64,000 nucleotides of DNA, from the NCBI RefSeq assembly GCF_010748935.1, contig NZ_CP048796.1, forward strand, positions 1,057,001-1,121,000, written 5' to 3'. Below, piece by piece: positions 31,199-41,256 of this stretch. Position 1 is the first letter of the stretch; each line of letters opens with the position of its first letter. Position numbers and translations under genes: made by a program. The DNA is from Providencia vermicola. GTDB lineage: Bacteria; Pseudomonadota; Gammaproteobacteria; Enterobacterales; Enterobacteriaceae. The notes below the pieces were generated by a model. It searched no databases. It was not told the DNA's origin and was given only the letters and a program-made list of their open reading frames with translations.

Positions 31199-33763
31199 CT
31201 ACTTATCCATTTCCTTTAAACGATATAACCAATCTAATGCTTGTTTCGGTGTTAATCTATCAGGGTCGATAGTCTCTAATGCACTGAGAACTGGTGACGG
31301 TTCTTCAGGCGCTAAAAAGCTTAATTGTGCGCTATCAACATGGCTAGCATTGGTATTATTGGAAATGAACTCTAGCTCTTTAAGTTTTTGTTTCGCGCGT
31401 TTAATGACCTCTTTAGGCACGCCCGCAAGAGAAGCAACAGCGAGACCATAACTTTTGCTTGCCGCACCTTCTTGAACATTATGCATAAAGGCAATGGTGT
31501 CACCATGTTCCATCGCATCTAGATGGATATTAACAGCACCTTCTAATTTCTCAGGTAGTGTTGTTAATTCAAAATAATGGGTTGCAAATAAGGTCATCGA
31601 TTTTATACGATTGACTAAATTTTCTGCACAAGCCCAAGCTAGAGATAGACCATCGTAAGTTGATGTTCCACGGCCAATCTCATCCATAAGGACCAAACTG
31701 TGTTCAGTCGCATTATGTAAAATATTAGCGGTTTCGGTCATTTCAACCATAAAAGTAGAACGCCCAGAGGCTAAATCATCTGAAGCACCAACGCGCGTAA
31801 AAATACGGTCTACAGGGCCAATAACGGCTTTAGTCGCGGGAACAAAGCTACCAATATAAGCAAGCAAAGTAATCAACGCAGTTTGGCGCATATAGGTACT
31901 TTTACCCCCCATATTGGGCCCTGTGATGATGAGGAGCCGGCGTTGCGGAGACAGCGAAAGCGGATTAGAGATAAATGGCTCGCTGAGTACTTGCTCTACG
32001 ACAGGGTGACGACCTTCAGTAATATGAATGCCCGGTTTATCTGTCAGTTGTGGGCAAGTGTAGCCAAGCGTTTCAGCTCGTTCTGCTAAGTTGTTCAATA
32101 CATCTAGTTCAGCTAGTGCTTCCGCACTGATTTGCAAATTGGCTAAATGGGGCAAAAGCATATCGAATAGCTCATCGTAAAGCGCTTTTTCAATCGCTAA
32201 TGCTTTGCTTTTCGATGTTAGTACTTTGTCTTCGTACTCTTTTAATTCGGGAATAATATACCGTTCAGCGTTTTTCAGCGTTTGGCGGCGTACATAATGA
32301 ATAGGGACTAAATGGCTCTGACCTCGACTAACTTGAATAAAATATCCATGCACCGCATTGTAGCCAACTTTTAGCGTATCAATGCCGAGCTTTTCTTTCT
32401 CTCGAATTTCCAGTCTATCAAGGTAATCTGTTGCTCCATCAGCAAGCGCTCTCCACTCATCCAGCTCACTGTTATAGCCGGGGGCAATAACACCGCCGTC
32501 ACGTACGAGCACTGGGGGGGCATCAATAATAGCGCGTTGTAACAGATCTTGTAATTCATCAAACTGATTAATACGTTTTTGTAAGCTTTGTAAATATTCG
32601 CTGTTGGATTGGCTGAGAATTTGATGAATTTCGTGGTATTGCTCAAAAGCGTGGCGCATACGCGCTAAATCACGGGGACGAGCTGAACGTAATGCTAATC
32701 GTGCGAGTACACGCTCTAAATCACCAATTTGGCGAAGTAGGGGCTGTAATAACTCAAAGCCACACTGTTGTAGCGCCGTGATAGCCTGTTGACGATTATT
32801 AAGGGTTTGAATATGACGTAACGGTGTATGTAGCCAGCGTTTTAGCATACGACTCCCCATTGGGGTTACACATAGGTCTAAAATGGCTGCTAATGTATTT
32901 TCTGTTCCACCCGATAAATTTTGGGTGATTTCGAGATTACGGCGCGTTGCCGCGTCAAGAATAACACTATCGGATTGCCTTTCCATGATAATGCTACGGA
33001 TATGGGGCAGTGCAGTGCGTTGTGTATCTTTAACATATTGAAGAAGACAGCCTGCTGCTCGTAGCGCTCTGGAAGCATTTTCAACACCAAAACCAATAAG
33101 GTCTTTTGTGCCGAATTGTAGACCTAACTGCTGCTTCGCTGTCTCTAATTCAAATTCCCATAAAGGACGACGACGTAGCCCTTTACAGTTCTCAATCAGA
33201 GTCATACTGGAAAAGTCTTCAGGATAGAGTAACTCAGCAGGACGAGTGCGTTGTAATTCAGCTTGTAAGGCTTCTTCATCATCGATCTCACTGATCATAA
33301 ACCGGCCTGAAGTAATATCTAAGGTGGCAAAGCCATAACCCTGTGGCTCTTGCCAAATTGCAGCCAGTAAATTGTCCTGACGCTCATTCAGTAATGCTTC
33401 ATCAGTAATTGTTCCTGGGGTCACAATACGTACAACTTTTCGTTCAACAGGCCCTTTACTGGTTGCTGGGTCGCCTATTTGCTCACAGATTGCAACAGAT
33501 TCACCCATTTGCACTAATTTTGCCAAATAGTTTTCCGCGGCGTGGTGCGGAACTCCCGCCATAGGTATAGGCTGACCCGCAGTTTGCCCACGCTTAGTCA
33601 GTGAAATATCTAATAATTGAGACGCCTTTTTGGCATCATCAAAGAAAAGCTCGTAAAAATCTCCCATACGATAGAACAGCAGTATATCGGGATGTTGTGC
33701 TTTTAGTTTTAAATACTGCTGCATCATTGGTGTATGGGATTCGAAATTTTGGTTGTCAGTCAT
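31199..33763 (-). CDS. mutS: DNA mismatch repair protein MutS
   Basis: 854 residues (853 in E. coli). The N-terminal mismatch-binding motif MGDFYELF carries the Phe-X-Glu at about residues 36-40. The Walker [16 protein letters not shown], the signature STFMVEMTE and Walker [13 protein letters not shown] lie in the C-terminal ATPase. It initiates methyl-directed repair as a dimer. In Enterobacterales it lies close to rpoS, as here. Confidence 0.97.
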   Translation of the reverse strand: MTDNQNFESHTPMMQQYLKLKAQHPDILLFYRMGDFYELFFDDAKKASQLLDISLTKRGQTAGQPIPMAGVPHHAAENYLAKLVQMGESVAICEQIGDPATSKGPVERKVVRIVTPGTITDEALLNERQDNLLAAIWQEPQGYGFATLDITSGRFMISEIDDEEALQAELQRTRPAELLYPEDFSSMTLIENCKGLRRRPLWEFELETAKQQLGLQFGTKDLIGFGVENASRALRAAGCLLQYVKDTQRTALPHIRSIIMERQSDSVILDAATRRNLEITQNLSGGTENTLAAILDLCVTPMGSRMLKRWLHTPLRHIQTLNNRQQAITALQQCGFELLQPLLRQIGDLERVLARLALRSARPRDLARMRHAFEQYHEIHQILSQSNSEYLQSLQKRINQFDELQDLLQRAIIDAPPVLVRDGGVIAPGYNSELDEWRALADGATDYLDRLEIREKEKLGIDTLKVGYNAVHGYFIQVSRGQSHLVPIHYVRRQTLKNAERYIIPELKEYEDKVLTSKSKALAIEKALYDELFDMLLPHLANLQISAEALAELDVLNNLAERAETLGYTCPQLTDKPGIHITEGRHPVVEQVLSEPFISNPLSLSPQRRLLIITGPNMGGKSTYMRQTALITLLAYIGSFVPATKAVIGPVDRIFTRVGASDDLASGRSTFMVEMTETANILHNATEHSLVLMDEIGRGTSTYDGLSLAWACAENLVNRIKSMTLFATHYFELTTLPEKLEGAVNIHLDAMEHGDTIAFMHNVQEGAASKSYGLAVASLAGVPKEVIKRAKQKLKELEFISNNTNASHVDSAQLSFLAPEEPSPVLSALETIDPDRLTPKQALDWLYRLKEMDK

Positions 33764-34152
33764 AGCATTGTCTGTTGTTACTTAATGAGTTTATGGAGTT
33801 TTACGAGTATTATTACCTGATTGCATTTTACTTATCACTGTTACAGTATCACAGAGTTAGCCCAATTAGTGATTCAGCGTTGGCCTATTGTATAACGTCT
33901 TGTTAGAAATTCATCCGCAAACATGGATATGAGTAAAAATTTAGGAAAAGATTCGCAGAAATTAGGTTAATAGAAAAAGAGTCTGTGCCAATTTGGCATG
34001 ACTCTACCTCAAATTGTACGTTGTCTCTCTCGTGAATGTTCGGAGAAAATGGCTGTTTTTAACCAGTAATAACCTTAAATTTTATGTTTAAGTGTGTTTA
34101 AAAATTAGCCACTTTACCCGTGAGCTTATCTTCCGTGACCAGTGGTTGAAAT
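33764..34152. other. Intergenic region mutS / 2-keto acid decarboxylase gene
   Basis: 389 bases without a gene. At 33978-34005 an inverted repeat with the core TGCCAA TT TGGCA, flanked by AGAGTC / GACTCT, forms a strong hairpin with no T run. Its role (terminator or protein site) is unclear. The mutS promoter should lie near 33780-33850. Confidence 0.35.
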
Positions 34153-35808
34153 TTATTCATCTGAATATAACGAGTCTAATGAAGAGCGCAATTTATGCGC
34201 AAGCTCTGGGGCGACATATTTCCCCGTAATGATTTCAATATATGAGGCACTATCATGTGATTCAGCTTGAGTAATAGCTAAGTCAAGTTCATCACAGCAA
34301 GTGACTTTTTGACAATACCAACCATGGCAGCCGAGTGCCGCAGGTAATTGAGCATAATTCCACTGAGCAATATCATTGAAATAAGCATCGGGATTTTTAC
34401 ATATGAGTCGCTCGAAGAGGTATCCATCGTTATTAATGATGAAGATGATGGGTTTTAATCCAAAACGGGCAAACTGACAGATTTCTTGTGCGGTTAATTG
34501 GTGTGCACCTTCTCCTGTGATTAATACGACCCGACGATGCGGTGCAGCTAAAGCAGCTCCAAATGCAGCGGCAGTAGACCATCCGATAGACCCCCATAAT
34601 GCTTGGTTATAGAATTGAGCGTTTTTCGGAAGTTGTGCAGAGAGTAATCCCATTAATGACGTCCCTGTATCAGTAATAATAATATCGTTCTCTTGAAACA
34701 TTTTTTCCAATCGAGAGTAGAGGTATTCAGCTGATATTAATTCATTATCGGTGACGGGGGTCTCACCTAAAGGTTGAACACTAGGGGGCATTTGATGGAA
34801 AACAGGGATTTGTTCTTGCAAAGCGTTAAGCACATCTTTCATATAAACGTGAGGGTAGTGATTAGGACCAATATTGACATGATCTGGCATAATGCTGATA
34901 TGGTTTTCGACGGGAATATCCGCGGTAAAACAGCCTGTATTCATATCCGTCATCATGACGCCAATACTCATAATGCAATCACTACTTTCAACATATTCAT
35001 AAACATGTTGATTCATTAATTTACCATAGTAGGCTCCCATATAATTGGGGGTTGTTTCACTTAATACTCCTTTATCCATAATCATAGAAGCATAAGGCAG
35101 ATTGGATTTATTGATTAGGGATAACACGGCATTTTCGAGCCCTAAACGCGCAATTAAAATCCCTGGGAGTACACTTATTTTTTTACTGTTTGTCAGCTTA
35201 TTTAAGATAGCGGTAATTACGACAGCCAAATTTTCCTGATGACTTTTGGGGGGACTTATCGCTGGTGGGTATGGCATATCTGTATGGATTGCCATTTGTG
35301 CATAATCGGCTGGAATGCCAATATAAACAGGCCTACGCTCAGATAAAGCGCATGTAATTAATCTTTTTACTTCCTCGACACAATTTTCAGGGGTAAGAAT
35401 TGCCTGTGCACAGCTCAATGGCTGATACATTTTATAGAATAGAGTATGGTCACTATGGCCGAGTGAATGATGAATTAATTTTTGGCTTTGTAACATTCGA
35501 CTTGAAGGCATGCCCACGAGATGAAAAATAGGCAAATATTCGGCATAAGAACCTGCAATGGCATTAATCGCACTTAATTCACCAACACCAAATGTTGTTG
35601 AGAGTGCAGCGATACCTTTTACTCGGGCATAACCATCTGCGGCATAGGCAGCATTTAATTCATTACAACAACCAACCCAGCGTAGTTCGTTATGCTCACA
35701 GACAGCATCATTAATTGGAAATGAATAATCTCCAGCAATACCAAAAATGTCACTAATACCTAAATCATAGAGCTGCGACAATAAATACTGTATAACTGTT
35801 TTTTTCAC
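34153..35808 (-). CDS. ThDP-dependent 2-keto acid decarboxylase (indolepyruvate/phenylpyruvate type)
   Basis: 551 residues in the pyruvate/indolepyruvate decarboxylase family. The N-terminal pyrimidine-binding domain has GIAGDYSFPIND and the activating Glu in CCNELNAAYAADGYAR. HHSLGHSDH resembles the catalytic double-His region. The C-terminal diphosphate motif reads GEGAHQ..NNDGY, with Glu where most relatives have Asp. GGAGAG, 4-6 bases before a GTG at 35808, favours that start; an ATG at 35820 would add 4 residues but has no ribosome signal. Likely substrates are aromatic or branched-chain 2-keto acids; the exact one cannot be read from sequence. It is a single gene. Confidence 0.75.
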   Translation of the reverse strand: MKKTVIQYLLSQLYDLGISDIFGIAGDYSFPINDAVCEHNELRWVGCCNELNAAYAADGYARVKGIAALSTTFGVGELSAINAIAGSYAEYLPIFHLVGMPSSRMLQSQKLIHHSLGHSDHTLFYKMYQPLSCAQAILTPENCVEEVKRLITCALSERRPVYIGIPADYAQMAIHTDMPYPPAISPPKSHQENLAVVITAILNKLTNSKKISVLPGILIARLGLENAVLSLINKSNLPYASMIMDKGVLSETTPNYMGAYYGKLMNQHVYEYVESSDCIMSIGVMMTDMNTGCFTADIPVENHISIMPDHVNIGPNHYPHVYMKDVLNALQEQIPVFHQMPPSVQPLGETPVTDNELISAEYLYSRLEKMFQENDIIITDTGTSLMGLLSAQLPKNAQFYNQALWGSIGWSTAAAFGAALAAPHRRVVLITGEGAHQLTAQEICQFARFGLKPIIFIINNDGYLFERLICKNPDAYFNDIAQWNYAQLPAALGCHGWYCQKVTCCDELDLAITQAESHDSASYIEIITGKYVAPELAHKLRSSLDSLYSDE

Positions 35809-36086
35809 TTTTCTCTCCATTAATTATTTAATAATGGTTAATAAGCAGTCTTTTGTGGACGGTTTCAATATGAGTTATTCGATGTGATCCGCGTTGTATA
35901 AATGAAATAATATAATAAAGCGTAAAATATAAATTAGGAGGTAATCTTTTGTTTGTTAAGTACTAATAATATTTCTATTCTTGAAAGGAGCGTACAGATA
36001 TGATGGTGTGTGTCATTGACAAAAAACACGTAACTTATTAGTGTCCTAGAAAATATAAATCAATTAATTTTTAGGATGGCTTGACG

Positions 36087-36356
36087 ATGAATAGATTGAA
36101 GGTTTTATTTTTATCTTTAGCCTTATTAAGTCCAATCGCTTTTGGTGCAACGGAGATTAATTATACTAAATCTCTTTATTTAAAATTTGCTGGCACAGTA
36201 AATGTTGTCATGAACGATGGTGTATCGGCAGATTATGTAAAAGCTATTTCTCAAAAGGCAGATGAGAAAGGGGCCGAGTATTTTGTTATCACTTCCATTG
36301 AATCTGAAGGAAGCGGTAATGATGTCTCTGTTACAGCAAGCCTATACAAAAAATAG
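36087..36356 (+). CDS. BhsA/YhcN-type small periplasmic protein (DUF1471)
   Basis: 89 residues: a signal peptide (about 1-22, cleaved after FGA), then a single domain with the family pattern around VKAISQKADEKGAEYFVITS and ending in LYKK. Members such as BhsA, McbA and YhcN are stress-induced periplasmic proteins affecting surface and biofilm properties. The ATG at 36087 is preferred over the TTG at 36081, with AGGA about 10 bases upstream. Function here is not known beyond the family. Confidence 0.75.
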   Translation: MNRLKVLFLSLALLSPIAFGATEINYTKSLYLKFAGTVNVVMNDGVSADYVKAISQKADEKGAEYFVITSIESEGSGNDVSVTASLYKK

Positions 36357-36462
36357 TAATGATAAGTAGTCGCATCTAATAATATATATTTTTACTATAT
36401 AGTATGGTGTTGTTCTATATAGAATAGAAACTCTTTTGTATATCGTATTTTTCAGAGAATAA

Positions 36463-36491
36463 AAAACGCCTTTAGAATAAAAAGGCGTTTT
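36463..36491. terminator. Bidirectional terminator
   Basis: A perfect stem AAAACGCCTTT / AAAGGCGTTTT with a short A-rich loop lies between the convergent BhsA-like gene and the RidA-family gene. Confidence 0.85.
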
Positions 36492-36536
36492 CATTAATAA
36501 TGGTGAGTAAAATTGGACAGTTGCTGTTAATAAAAA

Positions 36537-36887
36537 TTAATTTTGCGCAGCGATAACCATAATTTCCACAAGCACTTGTTCTCTCGCCATATTTGCTTCC
36601 ACTGCCGCACGTGCAGGACTATACTCAGCTGGCATCCAAGATTCCCAAACCGTATTAAATGCAGCAAAGTCACGCTTCATATCCTTAATCCATACTTGAG
36701 CAGAAAGGATTCGAGTTTTATGACTATGACTCGCAGCTAGCAAAGCATCTATTTTTGCGAGAACTTCTTGGGTTTGAGAGGTAATATCACCAGATAAATC
36801 AGTTGGAACTTGCCCTGATAAATAAACTAAACCTGCATATTCAACGCTATCTGCTAAACGTGGTTTGGGATTATTACGCTTTATCAT
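36537..36887 (-). CDS. RidA-family protein, YoaB-like subgroup
   Basis: 116-residue Rid/YER057c/UK114 fold protein. SPARAAVEANMAREQVLVEIMVIAA fits the family, with the conserved Arg of RidA-type imine deaminases present in PARAAVE. It lies 7 bases downstream of a DadA-type D-amino acid dehydrogenase on the same strand. That enzyme makes an imino acid, and RidA proteins hydrolyse reactive imines or enamines, so a partnership is plausible. No direct evidence for substrate. Confidence 0.8.
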   Translation of the reverse strand: MIKRNNPKPRLADSVEYAGLVYLSGQVPTDLSGDITSQTQEVLAKIDALLAASHSHKTRILSAQVWIKDMKRDFAAFNTVWESWMPAEYSPARAAVEANMAREQVLVEIMVIAAQN

Positions 36888-36894
36888 ATTTGTA

Positions 36895-38136
36895 TTACCT
36901 TGTTAATCCAGTTAAAGAGATTGGTGAAGTTTTTCCTGAAATTAATTGATTAAGGATCTCTGCACTTCCCGCTGCTAATGTAAAGCCTAGACTACCATGG
37001 CCAATATTTAGCCAAAGATTATCGTATTCAGTTTTACCTAACATAGGGGGGCCTTTGGGGGTCGATGGGCGCAATCCGCACCATGTTTCGGCATCATCGA
37101 GATGCGTCAATTCAGGAAAGGTTTTGCTTATAATATTTTTTAGCGCAAGAATACGGTTATCACGTAACCCTAATTTATCATAGCCAATATCTACCATTGC
37201 TGCGATACGAAGCTGTTGATTTAATTTTGCGTAAACAATTTTATTACCGTAATCAGTAACATTAATCTTTGGTACGATGTGTTCTTTTTCTGGGTAGGGA
37301 ATTGAAAGACTATATCCCTTTAGACCAAGCATAGGTACATGAATACCTAGTGGACGTAATAGTTCTCTACTTCCATTACCTGCACAAACAATGACATCAT
37401 CACCAAGAATAGTGCCTTGATTAGTTATAACACCTGTGATTCTTTGTTTATTTTTAATAAATGAAAGCACAGCATGTTGTAAACAGAGTTTAAAATCAGC
37501 TTGAGTTGATAAGAATTGCAGTAAATTTTTACAGAATAAGTAGCAATCTGCACTTTCATCATCAGGCGCATAAATTGCTCCCTTGAGTTGTGATTGAATA
37601 TTCTTTAGTGAAGGCTCTAATTCAGTAATTTCAGCAGGAGTTAATACTTTTTGAAATTGGCTATCAATAGTTTCACAAGCTTTATTAAAGCTTTTTTGTT
37701 CGCGGTGAATAATTAACTTTCCTGATTTTTCCCAAGCAAAATCACCAATATCACCATTGGTTCGCCAACTATTCATTATTTCTTGGCTGAGTAATGATAA
37801 GCGAAGCTGGTGAGCACCATTAATTTTATTAGTCTTTCGGTTACAAGCGAGGGTAAATTGGGTTAGCCACGCCCATTGTTGAAGGGAAAATTGAATTTTT
37901 AAATTTAAAGGGGAGTCATCCTTTCCCATCCAACTTAAACCTTGTAATGGCACTCCTGCATCCGCTAAAGGTGCAACATAACGATAGCTAAGTTGCCCAC
38001 CATTGGCAAAACTGGTTTGCATGCCGACATCAGATTCTGATTCTAATAACGTGACGGCATGACCCGCTTTTATTAAAGCATATGCGGTACTGAGACCAAT
38101 AACACCTGCACCAATCACCACCACATGTTTTTTCAT
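36895..38136 (-). CDS. D-amino acid dehydrogenase-type FAD oxidoreductase (DadA family)
   Basis: 413-residue membrane-associated flavoprotein. The N-terminal motif VVIGAGVIGLSTAYAL binds FAD; TSFANGGQLSY and the C-terminal TWCGLRPSTPKGPPMLG and LNIGHGSLGFTLAAGSA are DadA signatures. It would oxidatively deaminate D-amino acids to 2-keto acids, passing electrons to quinone. The ATG at 38136 is chosen because the FAD motif then begins at residue 4. It is in an operon with the downstream RidA-family gene. As the neighbours are a LysR regulator and the GltS glutamate permease, the substrate may differ from the D-alanine of the classical dadAX system. Confidence 0.82.
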   Translation of the reverse strand: MKKHVVVIGAGVIGLSTAYALIKAGHAVTLLESESDVGMQTSFANGGQLSYRYVAPLADAGVPLQGLSWMGKDDSPLNLKIQFSLQQWAWLTQFTLACNRKTNKINGAHQLRLSLLSQEIMNSWRTNGDIGDFAWEKSGKLIIHREQKSFNKACETIDSQFQKVLTPAEITELEPSLKNIQSQLKGAIYAPDDESADCYLFCKNLLQFLSTQADFKLCLQHAVLSFIKNKQRITGVITNQGTILGDDVIVCAGNGSRELLRPLGIHVPMLGLKGYSLSIPYPEKEHIVPKINVTDYGNKIVYAKLNQQLRIAAMVDIGYDKLGLRDNRILALKNIISKTFPELTHLDDAETWCGLRPSTPKGPPMLGKTEYDNLWLNIGHGSLGFTLAAGSAEILNQLISGKTSPISLTGLTR

Positions 38137-38192
38137 AATTATCCGCAACCAATAATAACAGGAGAGTTATTATTTAACGGCGAATAAGTTAA

Positions 38193-39098
38193 CTAAACAA
38201 TTGAGTTTTCATTGCAGGAGTATAACTTTTGGTTAACTACTTTATTTCTTTTTTCTAGGGTCAGTGACAACGTGTTTACATAATTTTGGGCGGCTTTGGT
38301 CAAGGGCCTATCTGCACGATGAAATACTGAAACGGCTAAATGTAGATCCTCTTTCAATGGATGGATCATCGATTTTGGTAATGTGTGTTCAGCAGAGAAA
38401 ATATCCGTAATACTGCAACCTAATCCAGCACGAACAAACTCAGCGGCCATGTGATAAGTATGTACGCTAATATTAGAAACAGAAAATTCATGGTATTGCT
38501 GTAATAATTGAGCAAGAGAGTCTGAACCTGGATGGATCCAGCGATTTTGGTCAATATCAGCTAATGAAATCGGCCCTTGGTGCTGTTGGTGATCAACATA
38601 AACGAGTGGTATTTCGGCGATAGGTAATACCGTAATACCGCCTTCAATGGATAAATTGAAACCAATACCAATATCTAAGTCTTGCTGAGTTAATAACTGC
38701 ATAATATCGACAGTATGGTGGGTACCAATTGTCAATTTAATGTTCGGATGTTTTTTTATGAACAGCGCTGTCACTTCAGGAACTAAATTCAGACCAAGGC
38801 TTGGTAAACAACCTATCGCCAATTTCCCTTGAGGGTTTTTGGATAAATTTTGTGCTAATATTCTTAGGCGATCTAAATTTCGATAAACTTCTTTTGCTTC
38901 ATCAAAGAGCAGTAAAGCTTCATCCGTGGGTAATAATTTACCTCTAATTCGTTGAAATAATACTAACCCTAATTGTTGCTCTGCATGTTTTAGCGCTTTA
39001 CTGGCAGCTGGCTGTGAAATGTGCAAAACTTCCGCTGCACGAGTTAAAGAACCACAAGTCATTACAGCATAAAAGATATCAAGATGTCTTAATTTCAT
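38193..39098 (-). CDS. LysR-family transcriptional regulator
   Basis: 301 residues. The N-terminal winged helix-turn-helix (MKLRHLDIFYAVMTCGSLTRAAEVLHISQPAASKAL, residues 1-36) is typical. A periplasmic-binding-type effector domain follows from about residue 90. It lies directly upstream of dadA-ridA on the same strand and downstream of gltS, so these are its likely targets. The ligand is unknown. Confidence 0.85.
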   Translation of the reverse strand: MKLRHLDIFYAVMTCGSLTRAAEVLHISQPAASKALKHAEQQLGLVLFQRIRGKLLPTDEALLLFDEAKEVYRNLDRLRILAQNLSKNPQGKLAIGCLPSLGLNLVPEVTALFIKKHPNIKLTIGTHHTVDIMQLLTQQDLDIGIGFNLSIEGGITVLPIAEIPLVYVDHQQHQGPISLADIDQNRWIHPGSDSLAQLLQQYHEFSVSNISVHTYHMAAEFVRAGLGCSITDIFSAEHTLPKSMIHPLKEDLHLAVSVFHRADRPLTKAAQNYVNTLSLTLEKRNKVVNQKLYSCNENSIV

Positions 39099-39229
39099 TC
39101 TATGTAGCCTACCTACTATTCATTTTGTAGGCATTCTAACGGATAAATAAAAAATAATCAGATAACTGAGTCAATGAATTATTGAATTGTCGGTAATAAG
39201 TGCAATTTATAGCGAGGAAAAAGCGAAGT

Positions 39230-39270
39230 GGTGAACTTCCTCATCTATTTTTTACTATGGGAAGCTCACC
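39230..39270 (-). terminator. Hairpin downstream of gltS
   Basis: An 11-base stem with one mismatch (GGTGAACTTCC / GGAAGCTCACC) and a 19-base T-rich loop begins 17 bases after the gltS stop. There is no T run, so termination is tentative. Confidence 0.4.
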
Positions 39271-39286
39271 AAAGAGAAGCGAATTA

Positions 39287-40492
39287 TTAAGTGAAGTAAG
39301 TACCGATCTCAATAAATATTTTGATCAAAATACTGTTTGAAATATCCACAATAAATGCACCTACCATAGGAACAACGAGAAAGGCTTTATGTGAAGGACC
39401 AAATGCTTTTGTCACCGTTTGCATATTTGCAATGGCGGTTGGCGTAGCACCCATTCCAAAACCACAATGACCAGCACTAATAACGGCGGCATCATAATCT
39501 TTACCCATCATTTTGAAGGTAACAAAGCAGGCAAATAATACCATGACAACAGTTTGCACAGCGATGATGATTAATACAGGTCCAGCCATACTTGCTAACT
39601 GTCCAAATTTTAATGACATTAATGCCATTGCTAAGAACAGTGATAAGGAAACGCTACCTAATACATCGACAGTAGGTTCAAATACTTCATGTTTAAATAC
39701 ATGAGCCAGGATATTACGGATAATAATACCTACGAATAAGCACCATACAAAGGTTGGTAATTGTAGGATAGTATCTTTAAATAGCGCACTAATATAACCA
39801 CCAACGACGATACAGATAATCAGCATTGAAATTGTTTCAATGACATTATTGGCGTTAATTTTTCTCTGGACACTGGGTTGCTCAAAAGCCTCAATGATAG
39901 TGTCACGTTCTTGCTCTGTTGTCTTAGGGATTGTCACTTTTTTCAATAAGTGGCGTGCAACTGGCCCCCCAACAAGTCCACCGAGAACTAATCCAAGTGT
40001 TGCGCATGCCATAGCGAGTTCTACCGCGCCCGTAACACCATACTTATCCGCTAGAATTGGTCCCCAAGCACCTGCGTTACCATGACCCCCAGTCAAAGTA
40101 ATTGAACCCGCAATTAATCCAATAAATGGACTTTCATTCATCATAACAGCCATACCCATACCAACGGTATTTTGTATAGCAATGAGGATTGTTACAGCAA
40201 TAGTGAGTAGTACCAAGGGTTTTCCGCCTTTAATCAGCCGAGAAAAGTCGGAGCTTAAGCCGATAGACGAGAAAAAGGCGATCATCAATAAACTCTGTAA
40301 TGATGAGTCAAAAGTGAAAGTGTATCCTGACGTTTTATCAACGATTAACAGAATAATAGCAACAATAAAACCTCCCACAACCGCTTCGGGAATATGGTTT
40401 TTTTGTAGGAATGGGGTAAATTTGACAACAAACATCCCAATCAATAGCGCGATACATGCGACTAATAATGTATAACTGGCATCTAGGATCAT
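39287..40492 (-). CDS. gltS: Sodium/glutamate symporter GltS (Tn10 JemA homologue)
   Basis: 401 residues, the E. coli GltS length, with about 10 hydrophobic segments. The two inverted glycine-rich motifs are GSITLTGGHGNAGAWG and AAVISAGHCGFGMGATPTAIANM. It imports glutamate with sodium. The ATG at 40492 has AGAGGT 7 bases upstream; a longer frame to 40543 does not match the family. The published Tn10 sequence also contains a glutamate permease gene among its cargo, and the same kind of gene here lies at the left end of a block with the other Tn10 cargo homologues. It is divergent from the small monooxygenase-like gene. Confidence 0.93.
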   Translation of the reverse strand: MILDASYTLLVACIALLIGMFVVKFTPFLQKNHIPEAVVGGFIVAIILLIVDKTSGYTFTFDSSLQSLLMIAFFSSIGLSSDFSRLIKGGKPLVLLTIAVTILIAIQNTVGMGMAVMMNESPFIGLIAGSITLTGGHGNAGAWGPILADKYGVTGAVELAMACATLGLVLGGLVGGPVARHLLKKVTIPKTTEQERDTIIEAFEQPSVQRKINANNVIETISMLIICIVVGGYISALFKDTILQLPTFVWCLFVGIIIRNILAHVFKHEVFEPTVDVLGSVSLSLFLAMALMSLKFGQLASMAGPVLIIIAVQTVVMVLFACFVTFKMMGKDYDAAVISAGHCGFGMGATPTAIANMQTVTKAFGPSHKAFLVVPMVGAFIVDISNSILIKIFIEIGTYFT

Positions 40493-40935
40493 TATTTTTA
40501 CCTCTATTAGTTTACCAGATTTTTCACTATAACAATTTAACATTAGTGAAAAATTAAATTACTTTGGTTAACTAATATTTAACAATGAGTTTTGTTTGGG
40601 TATCCATAACTTTTAGTTAATAGAGAGATAATTTAGAGGTTATTTCACACAGTAAATATGAAAAAATTAAGGCAAATGGAATGGGGTATATTTCGTGATA
40701 GGCCTAATCGCATGCGGTTTTGACATAATACTGTATAAATTGAAAAATAAAAAAAAGTATAAATAATCATCAATTTTATACTGAGGGTTGGCTGTAATAA
40801 GAAGATATTGAGTAATTTAAAGAAGTGTGATGTGTGACATAAAACAGTCTTGTTGTTTTCCTTTATTTCGTTGCTTATCGAAGCGTTTATTTTTGGCTGA
40901 ACTACTCTGTTCGTAGATAAACAACGGAGAAAAAT
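40493..40935. other. Divergent intergenic region gltS / monooxygenase-like gene
   Basis: 443 bases with no credible gene; the one open minus-strand frame is AT-rich and has no family features. It must carry the promoters of gltS and of the jem-like operon. CGGAGA ahead of 40936 is the ribosome binding site. Confidence 0.4.
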
Positions 40936-41256
40936 ATGATAGCTGTAATATTTGAAGTACAAATACAACCCAACCAACAAACCCGCTATTTAGCTTTGGC
41001 TGAGGAGTTAAAAACCCTATTAACTAACGTATCCGGCTTTATTGCTATTGAGCGCTTTCAAAGTTTATCAACAGCAGGAAAAATGTTATCGCTATCTTGG
41101 TGGAAAGATGAAGATGCGGTTCTACAATGGAAAAATCACGTTTTACATGCGAAAGCTCAACAAGAAGGTCGAGAATCGATATTTAGTTATTATAAAATCA
41201 GCATTACTCATCTAGTCCGTGAATATTCATTTAAAAAGGATAATGATAATGTTTGA
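40936..41256 (+). CDS. Antibiotic biosynthesis monooxygenase (ABM) domain protein, Tn10 Jem-type homologue
   Basis: 106 residues in a ferredoxin-like dimeric alpha/beta-barrel (ABM) fold. [10 protein letters not shown] is the first strand. FIAIERFQS and [27 protein letters not shown] are the usual strand-helix pattern with the conserved Trp and His. Tn10 carries a small cargo gene similar to a B. subtilis hypothetical protein, which this appears to match. The end overlaps the ACT gene by 8 bases. Role unknown; heme or quinone monooxygenase-like chemistry is possible from the fold. Confidence 0.75.
   Translation: MIAVIFEVQIQPNQQTRYLALAEELKTLLTNVSGFIAIERFQSLSTAGKMLSLSWWKDEDAVLQWKNHVLHAKAQQEGRESIFSYYKISITHLVREYSFKKDNDNV

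Noticed and set aside
40645-40980. 111-codon minus-strand frame upstream of the ABM gene
   Set aside because: AT-rich, no ribosome site, overlaps the start of a real gene on the other strand.
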